The position numbers were made by a program, and so were the translations under genes. A DNA stretch of 12,248 bases, taken from NCBI GenBank assembly GCA_900547725.1, contig URHR01000055.1:1-12248 (forward strand). The letters are read 5' to 3'. The DNA comes from an uncultured Eubacteriales bacterium. GTDB lineage: Bacteria; Bacillota; Clostridia; Oscillospirales; CAG-272. Shown piece by piece: positions 1 to 5,705 of the stretch; positions within the stretch are counted from its first letter, which is position 1, and every line of letters starts with the position of its first letter. The notes under the pieces were generated by a model. That model worked only from the letters and a program-made list of their open reading frames with translations, made no database searches and was not told the DNA's origin.

Positions 1-9
1 TTCGCTACC

Positions 10-53
10 GGCGGTTGCTTTGCAACCGCCACCCCTGAGAACCTTCAAGACCT
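10..53 (-). repeat. Dispersed hairpin repeat, partial copy A
   Basis: A 9-bp stem (GGCGGTTGC at 10-18, GCAACCGCC at 22-30) with a TTT loop is followed by a constant flank at 32-50. The flank is identical, as reverse complement, to 4589-4607 of copy B (19 of 19 bases). The tip differs from copies B and C, but all three keep a TTGC...GCAA core. The expected left arm (CTCAGGGGT in other copies) is missing: 1-9 reads TTCGCTACC, so this copy is truncated or rearranged. No coding role is apparent. Confidence 0.75.
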
Positions 54-111
54 TTCCTGCAAGAGGTTTATTGCCCCTTGCTTTTTGTTTGTACAAACTC
101 TATGGCAGGAA
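54..111. repeat. Weak inverted repeat enclosing a 12-nt palindrome
   Basis: TTCCTGC (54-60) can pair with GCAGGAA (105-111). The enclosed region holds the palindrome GTTTGTACAAAC (87-98). It could be the outer part of repeat copy A or an independent structure. The pairing is short and may be chance. Confidence 0.35.
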
Positions 112-125
112 GTTAGTTGATGATT

Positions 126-157
126 GAGGCGGAACGACACGCGTGTCGTTCCGCCTC
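126..157. repeat. Perfect 32-nt palindrome
   Basis: Positions 126-141 (GAGGCGGAACGACACG) are exactly the reverse complement of 142-157. This gives a 16-bp stem with no unpaired loop if fully paired. No real T-run follows (GTTTG), so it is not a classical intrinsic terminator. It lies in gene-free sequence between repeat copy A and the inverted repeat at 197-256. Confidence 0.8.
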
Positions 158-196
158 GTTTGAAAGTTACTTGCTGACTGATTCCTGTGTGAGCGG

Positions 197-263
197 AGAT
201 TGATCCCCCTCATCCGTCGCTGTCACGTTAAGCGACGGATGAGGGGGGATCAATCTGCTTTTT
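197..263 (+). terminator. Long inverted repeat with T-run; possible terminator and repeat remnant
   Basis: The left arm 197-221 pairs with 231-256 around a 9-nt loop; the only defect is one extra G in the right arm. On the plus strand the stem is followed by GCTTTTTT (257-263), so it could terminate a transcript entering from the left. On the minus strand it lies 46 nt past the ABC ATPase stop and could block or stabilise that operon's 3' end, though without a U-run in that direction. The arms contain CCCTCATCCGTCGC (207-220), repeated exactly at 6980-6993, so it is probably derived from a repeat family. Confidence 0.55.
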
Positions 264-301
264 TCACGAACCGTCGAACAGAACCGATGATCGCTCCGGA
301 A

Positions 302-874
302 TCAAAGTCTGAGCACCCTCCCGCCCAAGCGTTCCGCATCCTCCTGCTGGTGGGTCACGAGCAGGACGGCGGCGCCGGCTTGCTTCCATTTGACTCGGAG
401 ACGGTCGGAGAGACGGCGGCGCAGGTTGGCATCGAGCGCGGAAAACGGTTCGTCAAGCAGGAAAAGGTCACCACCATAGAGCAGGGCGCGCGCAAGGGAA
501 ACGCGGCTTTTCATACCGCCCGAAAGTTCGGCAGGGTAGAGTGCGGCGCAGTCCGAAAGCTCCACTGCCCAAAGTGCTTCCGCAATGGCGCGGGGGTCGG
601 GCTTGGGCAGGACGGCGGAAAGATTCTGCGCAACGGTCAGCCACGGGAACAGGCGCGACTCCTGAAACGCGCAGGCGATCCGCTTTGCCGTGCAGAGCAC
701 CCGCCCGTCGGTTGGCGTAAGCAGTCCCGCCGCAAGCGAGAGCAGGGTGCTTTTCCCGCATCCCGATTCGCCCATGACGGCCAGAAATCCGCCGTCCTCC
801 AGACGGAAGGAGAGGTCGCGCAAAACGGGGGTATTTTTCTTGTAGGAAAAGGAAACGCGTTCAAATTCAAGCAT
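302..874 (-). CDS. ABC transporter ATP-binding protein (SsuB/TauB-like)
   Basis: This is the ATPase subunit that powers the importer encoded by the two genes read before it; it should sit on the inner face of the membrane. The 190-residue product has Walker A GESGCGKST (35-43), Q-loop Gln71, signature LSGGM (118-122), Walker B LFLLDEP (137-143), D-loop SALD and H-loop His175. LSGGM in place of LSGGQ is common in the sulfonate/taurine/nitrate group. I chose the ATG at 874, not an earlier upstream start, because GGGAGGTGA lies 5 nt before it. Its first 8 bases overlap the permease 3' end, so translation is probably coupled. The protein ends about 15 residues after the H-loop, shorter than the roughly 240-260 residues usual for SsuB/TauB. 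All catalytic motifs are present, so it is probably active. The substrate is not deducible. Confidence 0.93.
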   Translation of the reverse strand: MLEFERVSFSYKKNTPVLRDLSFRLEDGGFLAVMGESGCGKSTLLSLAAGLLTPTDGRVLCTAKRIACAFQESRLFPWLTVAQNLSAVLPKPDPRAIAEALWAVELSDCAALYPAELSGGMKSRVSLARALLYGGDLFLLDEPFSALDANLRRRLSDRLRVKWKQAGAAVLLVTHQQEDAERLGGRVLRL

Positions 875-1637
875 TGCGGTCACCTCCCGCGCGTGCGCTT
901 CTGTCGAATTTGCGGAACAGCGCGACGAAGCCGTATTCAATCAGGAGGCTGAGCAGAATCACCGTCAGCGTCCATGCAAACATCTGCTCGGTTTCGAGGT
1001 ACAGCCGCGCGTCTCCGATCATCCGACCGATTGTTCCGCGCGGAGTGGCGAGAATTTCCGCCGCGATGCCCGCCTTCCATGCAAGCCCGAGCGACGTGCG
1101 GCAGGCGGAAAGAAAGTAGGGGCGCAGGGAGGGGAGAACCAGCACGTGCAACCGCCGCGGATAGGAGAAGCGGTAGACCCGCGCGACTTCGGAAAGACCC
1201 GGATCAATGCGATCCAACCCCTCATCCAGATTGGTCCAGACCACGGGCAGGACGATGAGAAAGGTAATGAGAGAAGGGACTTTTGCCGCCCCGATGAAAA
1301 TCAGGAGCAGGACGATGAAGGAGGCAACCGGCGTTGCCTTGATGATGGTCATCAGCGGCAGGAACAGATCCCGCAGGATGCGGACGCGGTGGCAAAATCC
1401 CGCCAGAAGCACACCGAGCGCGACCGCCGCGAGAATGCCGGTCACGACATTGAGCAGCGACCGCCCCGTGACAAGGTAGAATTCCTTCGAGCGCACCAGT
1501 GCCCACAGAACCCGGAACACTGCGGCGGGAGCGGGGAAGAGCAGTTCGCTCCCAACCGACTTTGCCGCCGCCCACCAGACGAAGATCCAGAAGGCGACGG
1601 CAAAGAGAATGCGGAAAAGTTTCGGTATCCGCTTCAT
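867..1637 (-). CDS. ABC transporter permease (SsuC/TauC-like)
   Basis: This is the membrane channel subunit of the importer. The 256-residue product has hydrophobic segments at about 9-26, 63-82, 91-117, 119-138, 180-197 and 221-241, consistent with a six-helix BPD_transp_1 permease. The EAA-type loop that docks on the ATPase lies at about 150-190 (EVARVYRFSYPRRLHVLVLP, then a Gly at 184). The ATG at 1635-1637 overlaps the stop of the substrate-binding protein gene as ATGA. No good ribosome site precedes it, so it is likely expressed by translational coupling. Its end overlaps the ATPase start by 8 bases. Length and layout are ordinary for the SsuC/TauC/ThiX-like group. The family assignment is firm; the substrate is unknown. 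Confidence 0.92.
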   Translation of the reverse strand: MKRIPKLFRILFAVAFWIFVWWAAAKSVGSELLFPAPAAVFRVLWALVRSKEFYLVTGRSLLNVVTGILAAVALGVLLAGFCHRVRILRDLFLPLMTIIKATPVASFIVLLLIFIGAAKVPSLITFLIVLPVVWTNLDEGLDRIDPGLSEVARVYRFSYPRRLHVLVLPSLRPYFLSACRTSLGLAWKAGIAAEILATPRGTIGRMIGDARLYLETEQMFAWTLTVILLSLLIEYGFVALFRKFDRSARAGGDRNA

Positions 1638-2677
1638 TTTCCGAGATAGTAGAACGCGTCATCCGGCACTTTGCCGCCGATTGCGCTCGCGTTGATTCCC
1701 GAAAGAATGGTCAGATAGGTGTTCATCGCGGTTTTCATATCGTCACCCGCGACAAAATGAATGTTGCACTTCGGGATTGCTTTCTTTGCAACGGGAGCTT
1801 GCGCGAAAATGCCGTGCTTTACAATCAGGTCTGCGGCTTCCTCGGTGTTGGTGTTGACGTAGTTCACCGACGCTTCATAGGCGCTGAGGAAGTTTGCAAC
1901 GGCTTCGGGATGCGCCTCAAGGAACGCGGTGCGAACCACCACACAGCCCTGCACAAGCGTGTCCTGCTTGCCGTCGAGTTTGTTCCACTCGGCGGTGAGG
2001 TCGAGCGAGACTTTCAGGTCCGCATTTTTGGCTTTCGCAACGGTAATCATCGGTTCGGGAAGCACGGCGTAGTCCACCTTGCCCGCCGCAACTGCCGCCA
2101 CAAGGTCGGCGGGAGCGGAGTATTGGTTATCGATGGTTACGTTCACGTTGTTCTGCCCGCAGAGATACTTGAAAATAAAGGTCGGGTTCTGCGCGGGCGC
2201 ATAAACGGTTTTGCCGTCAAGATCGGCAAACGAGGCGATCTCGGTTTTGCCGATGACGTAGAGGCATCCGAGCGTGTTGACTGCGAGAACTTTCACCTTG
2301 CCTTGTGTTTTGTTGTAGGCAATCGACGCGCCGTTGGTCGGGATGGCGGCGATGTCCGCATCGCCGTTGATCAGCGCGGGAAGAACTTCCTTTGCAAAGT
2401 CGGTCTTGACATCAAAGGTGTATTTCTCGGTTTTGAATGCGCCGTTTGCGGCGTCCTCCATCAGCTTTGCCATGCCGAAGCCCGTAGTGCCGTTCATCGT
2501 GTAGACGTTGATGTCAACGGGCGTGACGGGGGTCTCGGCGGTTTCGGTCGGTGCTTCGGTGGGTGCTCCCGTCGGCGCTTCGGCAGTGTCCTTGGGGTCG
2601 GTCAGCGGTTTGCAGGCAACGGCAAAGGAGACGAGCAGGGCAACGAGCAGGAACAGGGACAGTACGCGGAATTTCAT
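1634..2677 (-). CDS. ABC transporter substrate-binding lipoprotein (NMT1/SsuA-like)
   Basis: This is the probable extracellular solute receptor of the importer, tethered by a lipid anchor. The 347-residue product starts with a basic and hydrophobic signal (MKFRVLSLFLLVALLVSFAVAC) whose Cys22 would be lipidated. A Thr/Pro/Glu/Ala-rich linker follows (about 30-52, with APTEAPTE repeats). The binding domain resembles the NMT1/SsuA/TauA type, with segments such as LINGDADIAAIPTNGA and a KVDYAVLPEPM stretch. The ATG at 2677 is chosen because AAGGAAG lies 8 nt upstream; an upstream in-frame TTG at 2695 would overlap that site. The family covers sulfonates, nitrate, riboflavin or thiamine precursors and others. 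Nothing in the sequence fixes the ligand. It is the first structural gene after the Crp/Fnr regulator (25-nt gap). Confidence 0.9.
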   Translation of the reverse strand: MKFRVLSLFLLVALLVSFAVACKPLTDPKDTAEAPTGAPTEAPTETAETPVTPVDINVYTMNGTTGFGMAKLMEDAANGAFKTEKYTFDVKTDFAKEVLPALINGDADIAAIPTNGASIAYNKTQGKVKVLAVNTLGCLYVIGKTEIASFADLDGKTVYAPAQNPTFIFKYLCGQNNVNVTIDNQYSAPADLVAAVAAGKVDYAVLPEPMITVAKAKNADLKVSLDLTAEWNKLDGKQDTLVQGCVVVRTAFLEAHPEAVANFLSAYEASVNYVNTNTEEAADLIVKHGIFAQAPVAKKAIPKCNIHFVAGDDMKTAMNTYLTILSGINASAIGGKVPDDAFYYLGK

Positions 2678-2684
2678 GATAAGA

Positions 2685-2692
2685 CTTCCTTT
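2685..2692 (-). promoter_or_regulatory. Ribosome binding site setting the lipoprotein start
   Basis: On the minus strand AAAGGAAG lies about 7 nt before the ATG at 2677. This rules out the earlier in-frame TTG at 2695, which would lie upstream of and next to this site. Confidence 0.7.
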
Positions 2693-2702
2693 CAAAAATG
2701 GT

Positions 2703-3371
2703 TTATTGGTTGTAGTGCGCGAGCATTGCGGCGGGGTCGGGCAGGGTCAGATGCTTGCCGGTTTTGACCAGATAACCGTCGGCGGTCAGGCGGTCAAAGG
2801 CGCGGTAAAGCGAGGCTCTGCCAAGGTTGAGCAATTCGGAGAGAGAGGAGAGGGATTCGGTGAGCGTAACCTCGCCCTGCCCGAGTCCCGCAAGGTAGAG
2901 CGCGAGCCGCCGCTCGGCACTGCCGGCGGTCAGATACCCGATCTTGCGGTTGAGAAAGCGGACGCGCCCCGAAAGATACCCGATGTAGTTTTGGCGGAAG
3001 CCGCGGTCACGATCCAGAAGCGCACGGACCGTGTCCTCCGGAATCAGCAGACAGGTACAGCCGCCCGACGCACGGACCGTACTGACCGACGGCGCATCCG
3101 AGAACAGGTTCGCAATCCCGAACAGGTCGCCCGCGCCGAGAAAACGCAACAGGACGTTGCGTCCCGCGTTCGGCGTGGTCACCGTCGCTTTGCCTTCTGC
3201 CAGAACGATCAGAAGCGGGAGTCCGCTCTCGTCCGTCGAACCGATGATTTCGCCGTCGGTATAGGTTCGCACCGCCCTGTCGTCGCCCGTCAGACTGTCC
3301 AACGTTTCCCGTGACAGTCCGCCGAACAGCGGACAGCGCGAAAGACTCTTGCGCAGGAGTTCCTCCGTCAA
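2703..3371 (-). CDS. Crp/Fnr-family transcriptional regulator
   Basis: This is a cytoplasmic DNA-binding regulator, probably controlling its own operon and the downstream importer. The 222-residue product has an N-terminal cyclic-nucleotide-binding-type beta-barrel (about 12-125, with LRFLGAGDLFGIANLF at 75-90), a dimerisation helix (about 125-145) and a C-terminal winged helix-turn-helix (about 172-208, LSSLSELLNLGRASLYRAFD). The start is the TTG at 3371, placed 6 nt after AGGAGGG. A further upstream in-frame TTG at 3404 falls inside the -10 box and could not be on the mRNA. Cysteines 13, 105 and 107 do not match the Fnr iron-sulfur cluster pattern, so oxygen sensing by such a cluster is unlikely. 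The effector is unknown. The winged-helix region resembles small-ligand Crp members that lack the strict CRP recognition sequence. Confidence 0.9.
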   Translation of the reverse strand: MTEELLRKSLSRCPLFGGLSRETLDSLTGDDRAVRTYTDGEIIGSTDESGLPLLIVLAEGKATVTTPNAGRNVLLRFLGAGDLFGIANLFSDAPSVSTVRASGGCTCLLIPEDTVRALLDRDRGFRQNYIGYLSGRVRFLNRKIGYLTAGSAERRLALYLAGLGQGEVTLTESLSSLSELLNLGRASLYRAFDRLTADGYLVKTGKHLTLPDPAAMLAHYNQ

Positions 3372-3384
3372 ATCTCTCCCTCCT
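3371..3384 (-). promoter_or_regulatory. Strong ribosome binding site before a TTG start
   Basis: AGGAGGG (3378-3384 on the minus strand) precedes TTG at 3369-3371 by 6 nt. A near-perfect Shine-Dalgarno paired with a weak start codon suggests tuned expression of the regulator. Confidence 0.75.
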
Positions 3385-3386
3385 TT

Positions 3387-3404
3387 TTGTCTTATATGAT
3401 ACAA
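3387..3404. promoter_or_regulatory. Candidate Crp/Fnr operator
   Basis: TTGTCTTATATGATACAA is an 18-bp imperfect palindrome: TTGT-N10-ACAA, with 7 of 9 half-site positions matching. It begins at the edge of the -10 box of the regulator promoter and covers the expected transcription start. Size and symmetry suit a Crp/Fnr dimer, and the position suits autorepression. The link to this regulator is inference. Confidence 0.5.
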
Positions 3405-3432
3405 TTATAACGACCGCGCGGGGATTTGTCAA
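3404..3432 (-). promoter_or_regulatory. Perfect consensus sigma-A promoter for the regulator-transporter operon
   Basis: On the minus strand TTGACA (3427-3432) and TATAAT (3404-3409) are separated by exactly 17 nt. Both hexamers match consensus at every base. The start site is expected near 3397, giving a leader of about 25 nt before the TTG start at 3371. Confidence 0.85.
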
Positions 3433-3483
3433 GTCCTTTTTCAAAACTTTTCCCGAAAAGGCGCGAAAAGAAGAGGAAAACGG

Positions 3484-3520
3484 TCACCCGCGCTTTGAAA
3501 AAAGGGATTTTTTCGGGTGA
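3484..3520. other. Inverted repeat between the divergent promoters
   Basis: TCACCCG (3484-3490) pairs with CGGGTGA (3514-3520). An inner stem AAAAAA (3498-3503)/TTTTTT (3508-3513) leaves a 7-nt bulge on one side. It lies upstream of both promoters, so it is probably not transcribed from either. It could be a protein site, a bend or chance. Confidence 0.4.
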
Positions 3521-3535
3521 ATTTTCGGAAACCTC

Positions 3536-3564
3536 TTTACTTTTTTGCTTTTTTCGTGTATACT
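3536..3564 (+). promoter_or_regulatory. Promoter of the nucleotide-sugar operon
   Basis: TTTACT (3536-3541) and TATACT (3559-3564) are separated by 17 nt, a good sigma-A match. A strong ribosome site AAGGAG (3585-3590) follows, 8 nt before the ATG at 3599. The promoter is divergent from the regulator promoter. Confidence 0.7.
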
Positions 3565-3598
3565 TATCCTGAAGAAACTCACATAAGGAGATGAATTC

Positions 3599-4513
3599 AT
3601 GACTCTGGTAATTCTTGCCGCAGGGCTTGGTTCGCGCTATGGCGGGCTGAAGCAGTTGGATCCCATGACCGACGCGGGAAACTTCATCATTGATTTTTCG
3701 GTCTATGACGCCATCCGCGCGGGCTTCGATCAGGCGGTCTTTATCATCAAGCGGGAGAATCTGGAACAGTTCCGCGAGACCATCGGAAACCGGATTGCAA
3801 AGAAGATCAAGGTCAAGTACGTTTTTCAGGATGCGAACGACCTGCCGAGCGGCCTGAAGTTGCCTGCAGGACGAACCAAGCCGTGGGGGACGGGTCACGC
3901 CGTGTGGTGTGCGCGCGATCTTGTGACCGACAATTTCGCGGTCATCAATGCGGATGATTTCTACGGTGCGGAGACCTTCCGCCACCTTGCGGAGCATCTT
4001 TCCAAACCGAATCTTTCGGGCATTCCCGCGCACCACTGCATGGTGGGCTTCCGCGCGGGCAACACGCTGACCGAGAACGGAACGGTTTCGCGCGGCGTGT
4101 GCGAAGTCGGGGAGGACGGCAGGCTGATCCGCGTGACCGAGCGGACAAAGGTTGAGAAGCGCGGGAGAGGCGCGGCGTATCTGGACGACGACGGCACGAC
4201 ATGGATCGAGTTGCCGTTTGACACCATCGTGTCGATGAACTGCTGGGGCTTTACGCCCGATCTGTTCCGCCATCTGGAAACCGAGCTGCGCGGCTTCTAC
4301 GAAGCGGCTGTGCCGACCAATCCGCTCAAATGCGAATTCTATCTGCCGTTTGCGGTGCAGGCGCAGATGGAGGCAGGGCTCTGCGACGTTGCGGTCTACC
4401 CGACCGAGTCGGTCTGGCAGGGCGTGACCTACCATGAGGACAAACCGCGCGTCAAGGCGGCAATCGCCGACCTGATCGCAAACGGCGAGTACCCCGCCGA
4501 TCTGTGGGCGTGA
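3599..4513 (+). CDS. Sugar-1-phosphate nucleotidyltransferase (NDP-sugar pyrophosphorylase-like)
   Basis: This probably joins a nucleotide triphosphate and a sugar 1-phosphate to give an NDP-sugar and pyrophosphate, in the cytoplasm. The 304-residue product opens with the nucleotidyltransferase signature LAAGLGSRYGG (6-16) and Lys18. It has PWGTGHA (95-101) for base and sugar contact and INADDFYG (116-123) with metal-binding aspartates. Later blocks are DTIVSMNCWGF (208-218), EFYLP (246-250) and VTYHEDK (276-282). It is not canonical GalU (which has a GxGTRxLPxTK-type N-terminus) and lacks a C-terminal left-handed beta-helix, so it is not GlmU/GlgC. The neighbours galE and galM point to UDP-glucose or UDP-galactose as product, but the sugar and nucleotide are not shown by the sequence. 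The start has AAGGAG 8 nt upstream. Confidence 0.85.
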   Translation: MTLVILAAGLGSRYGGLKQLDPMTDAGNFIIDFSVYDAIRAGFDQAVFIIKRENLEQFRETIGNRIAKKIKVKYVFQDANDLPSGLKLPAGRTKPWGTGHAVWCARDLVTDNFAVINADDFYGAETFRHLAEHLSKPNLSGIPAHHCMVGFRAGNTLTENGTVSRGVCEVGEDGRLIRVTERTKVEKRGRGAAYLDDDGTTWIELPFDTIVSMNCWGFTPDLFRHLETELRGFYEAAVPTNPLKCEFYLPFAVQAQMEAGLCDVAVYPTESVWQGVTYHEDKPRVKAAIADLIANGEYPADLWA

Positions 4514-4580
4514 CGAAAGCAGAAGCGGATAACATCTGCAAAAATTGCACTTTCAATCGGCTGCATATCAATTCCTTTTT

Positions 4581-4657
4581 GGCAAGGTTCTTGAAGGTTC
4601 TCAGGGGACTTCTTGCAAGAAGTCCCCTGAGTGGGTTTGGGCAAAGCCCAAGGTTTT
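4581..4657 (+). repeat. Dispersed hairpin repeat, copy B (most complete)
   Basis: The centre is a perfect 32-nt palindrome at 4600-4631 (left arm CTCAGGGGACTTCTTG). The left flank 4589-4599 with the arm base matches copy A. The right flank holds a second hairpin, TTGGGC (4637-4642), AAA, GCCCAA (4646-4651), shared with copy C (28 of 31 bases over 4624-4654 against 12195-12225). It fills the 163-nt gap between the nucleotidyltransferase and galE and ends about 6 nt before the galE ribosome site. In mRNA it would fold strongly and could attenuate or stabilise galE-galM. There is no T-run typical of a terminator. Confidence 0.85.
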
Positions 4658-4676
4658 AAGAAAAGAGGTAATAAAA

Positions 4677-5693
4677 ATGGCTATTCTGATTACAGGGGGA
4701 GCGGGATTCATCGGCTCTCATACCGCGGTGGAATTTCTGAACGCGGGCTATGACGTTGTGATTGCGGACAACTATGTCAACAGTTCTCCGAAGGTGCTGG
4801 ATCGCATCAGGGAAATTACGGGGAAGGAATTCCGCGCTTACGAAGTGGATCTGTGCGACAAGGAGGCTCTGCGCCGCGTGTTTGTCGAGAACCCCGACAT
4901 TGACTCCGCAATCCACTTTGCGGGTCTGAAGGCGGTCGGCGAATCGGTCGCGCAACCGGGACGGTACTACTACAATAACCTTCTCAGCACGCTGAATCTG
5001 GTGGAGCTGATGGCGCAGTACAACGCCAAGCGCATTGTGTTCAGCTCGTCCGCAACGGTCTACGGCTCGCCAAAGACCGTGCCGATTCGGGAGGATTTCC
5101 CGCTGTCCACGACCAACCCTTACGGCGAAACGAAGCTCATGATCGAGCGTATTCTCAAGGATGTCTGGTTCGCGGACAAGGACTGGAGCGTTTCCATCCT
5201 GCGGTATTTCAACCCCATCGGCGCGCACAAGAGCGGGCTGATCGGCGAGAATCCGCGCGGCATTCCGAACAACCTGTTGCCCTATGTTGCAAAGGTTGCG
5301 GCGGGGCAGCTGCCCTTCCTGCAGGTTTACGGCAACGATTACGACACGCCGGACGGCACGGGTGTGCGGGACTATATCCACGTGGTCGATCTTGCCAAGG
5401 CGCACCTCAAGGCGCTCCAGAGAGCCGATCAGGTGACGGGTGTGGAGTACTACAACATCGGCACGGGCGTGGGCTACTCGGTGTTGGATATTGTTCATGC
5501 GTATGAAAAGGCATCGGGACTGAAAGTGCCCTACAAGATCGTGGCACGCCGTCCCGGGGACATTGCAACCTGCTACGCCGACCCGACCAAGGCGGCGGAG
5601 ATTCTGGGCTGGCACGCGGAGTTCGGCATTGAGGATATGTGCCGCGATATGGCGAACTGGCAGAAGAAAAATCCGAACGGCTACGAGAACTGA
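4677..5693 (+). CDS. galE: UDP-glucose 4-epimerase
   Basis: Interconverts UDP-glucose and UDP-galactose (in some homologues also the N-acetyl forms) using tightly bound NAD, in the cytoplasm. The 338-residue product has the usual GalE length. It shows the Rossmann NAD motif GGAGFIGSH (7-15), DLCD acidic contacts (58-61), IHFAGLKAVGES (79-90), SSSATVYG (123-130) and the catalytic YGETK (Tyr149, Lys153). RYFNPIGAH and RDYIHVVDLA follow, as in extended SDR epimerases. The ATG at 4677 has AGAGGT 7 nt upstream. The frame is open back to 4545, but that stretch is the repeat and has no ribosome site. galM follows after 12 nt, so the two are co-translated from one mRNA. galK and galT are absent here, which fits a role in UDP-galactose supply as well as catabolism. 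Confidence 0.97.
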   Translation: MAILITGGAGFIGSHTAVEFLNAGYDVVIADNYVNSSPKVLDRIREITGKEFRAYEVDLCDKEALRRVFVENPDIDSAIHFAGLKAVGESVAQPGRYYYNNLLSTLNLVELMAQYNAKRIVFSSSATVYGSPKTVPIREDFPLSTTNPYGETKLMIERILKDVWFADKDWSVSILRYFNPIGAHKSGLIGENPRGIPNNLLPYVAKVAAGQLPFLQVYGNDYDTPDGTGVRDYIHVVDLAKAHLKALQRADQVTGVEYYNIGTGVGYSVLDIVHAYEKASGLKVPYKIVARRPGDIATCYADPTKAAEILGWHAEFGIEDMCRDMANWQKKNPNGYEN

Positions 5694-5705
5694 GGGGGAA
5701 TCCGT

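Noticed and set aside
1499..2767. 422-codon plus-strand open frame opposite the permease and binding-protein genes
   Set aside because: The minus-strand genes have signal peptide, membrane segments and operon overlaps. The plus frame has low-complexity Gly/Arg/Val sequence and no promoter or ribosome site.
2703..3371. Oxygen-sensing Fnr proper
   Set aside because: Only Cys13, Cys105 and Cys107 are present. The N-terminal cysteine cluster that binds the iron-sulfur centre is missing, so only the broader family name is justified.
3372..3404. Longer start (TTG at 3404) for the Crp/Fnr gene
   Set aside because: The codon lies within the -10 box, upstream of the expected transcription start, and there is no ribosome site before it.
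4545..4676. N-terminal extension of galE
   Set aside because: The frame is open, but these codons are the hairpin repeat, lack a Shine-Dalgarno and precede the conserved GalE N-terminus MAILITGGAGFIGSH, which has its own ribosome site.
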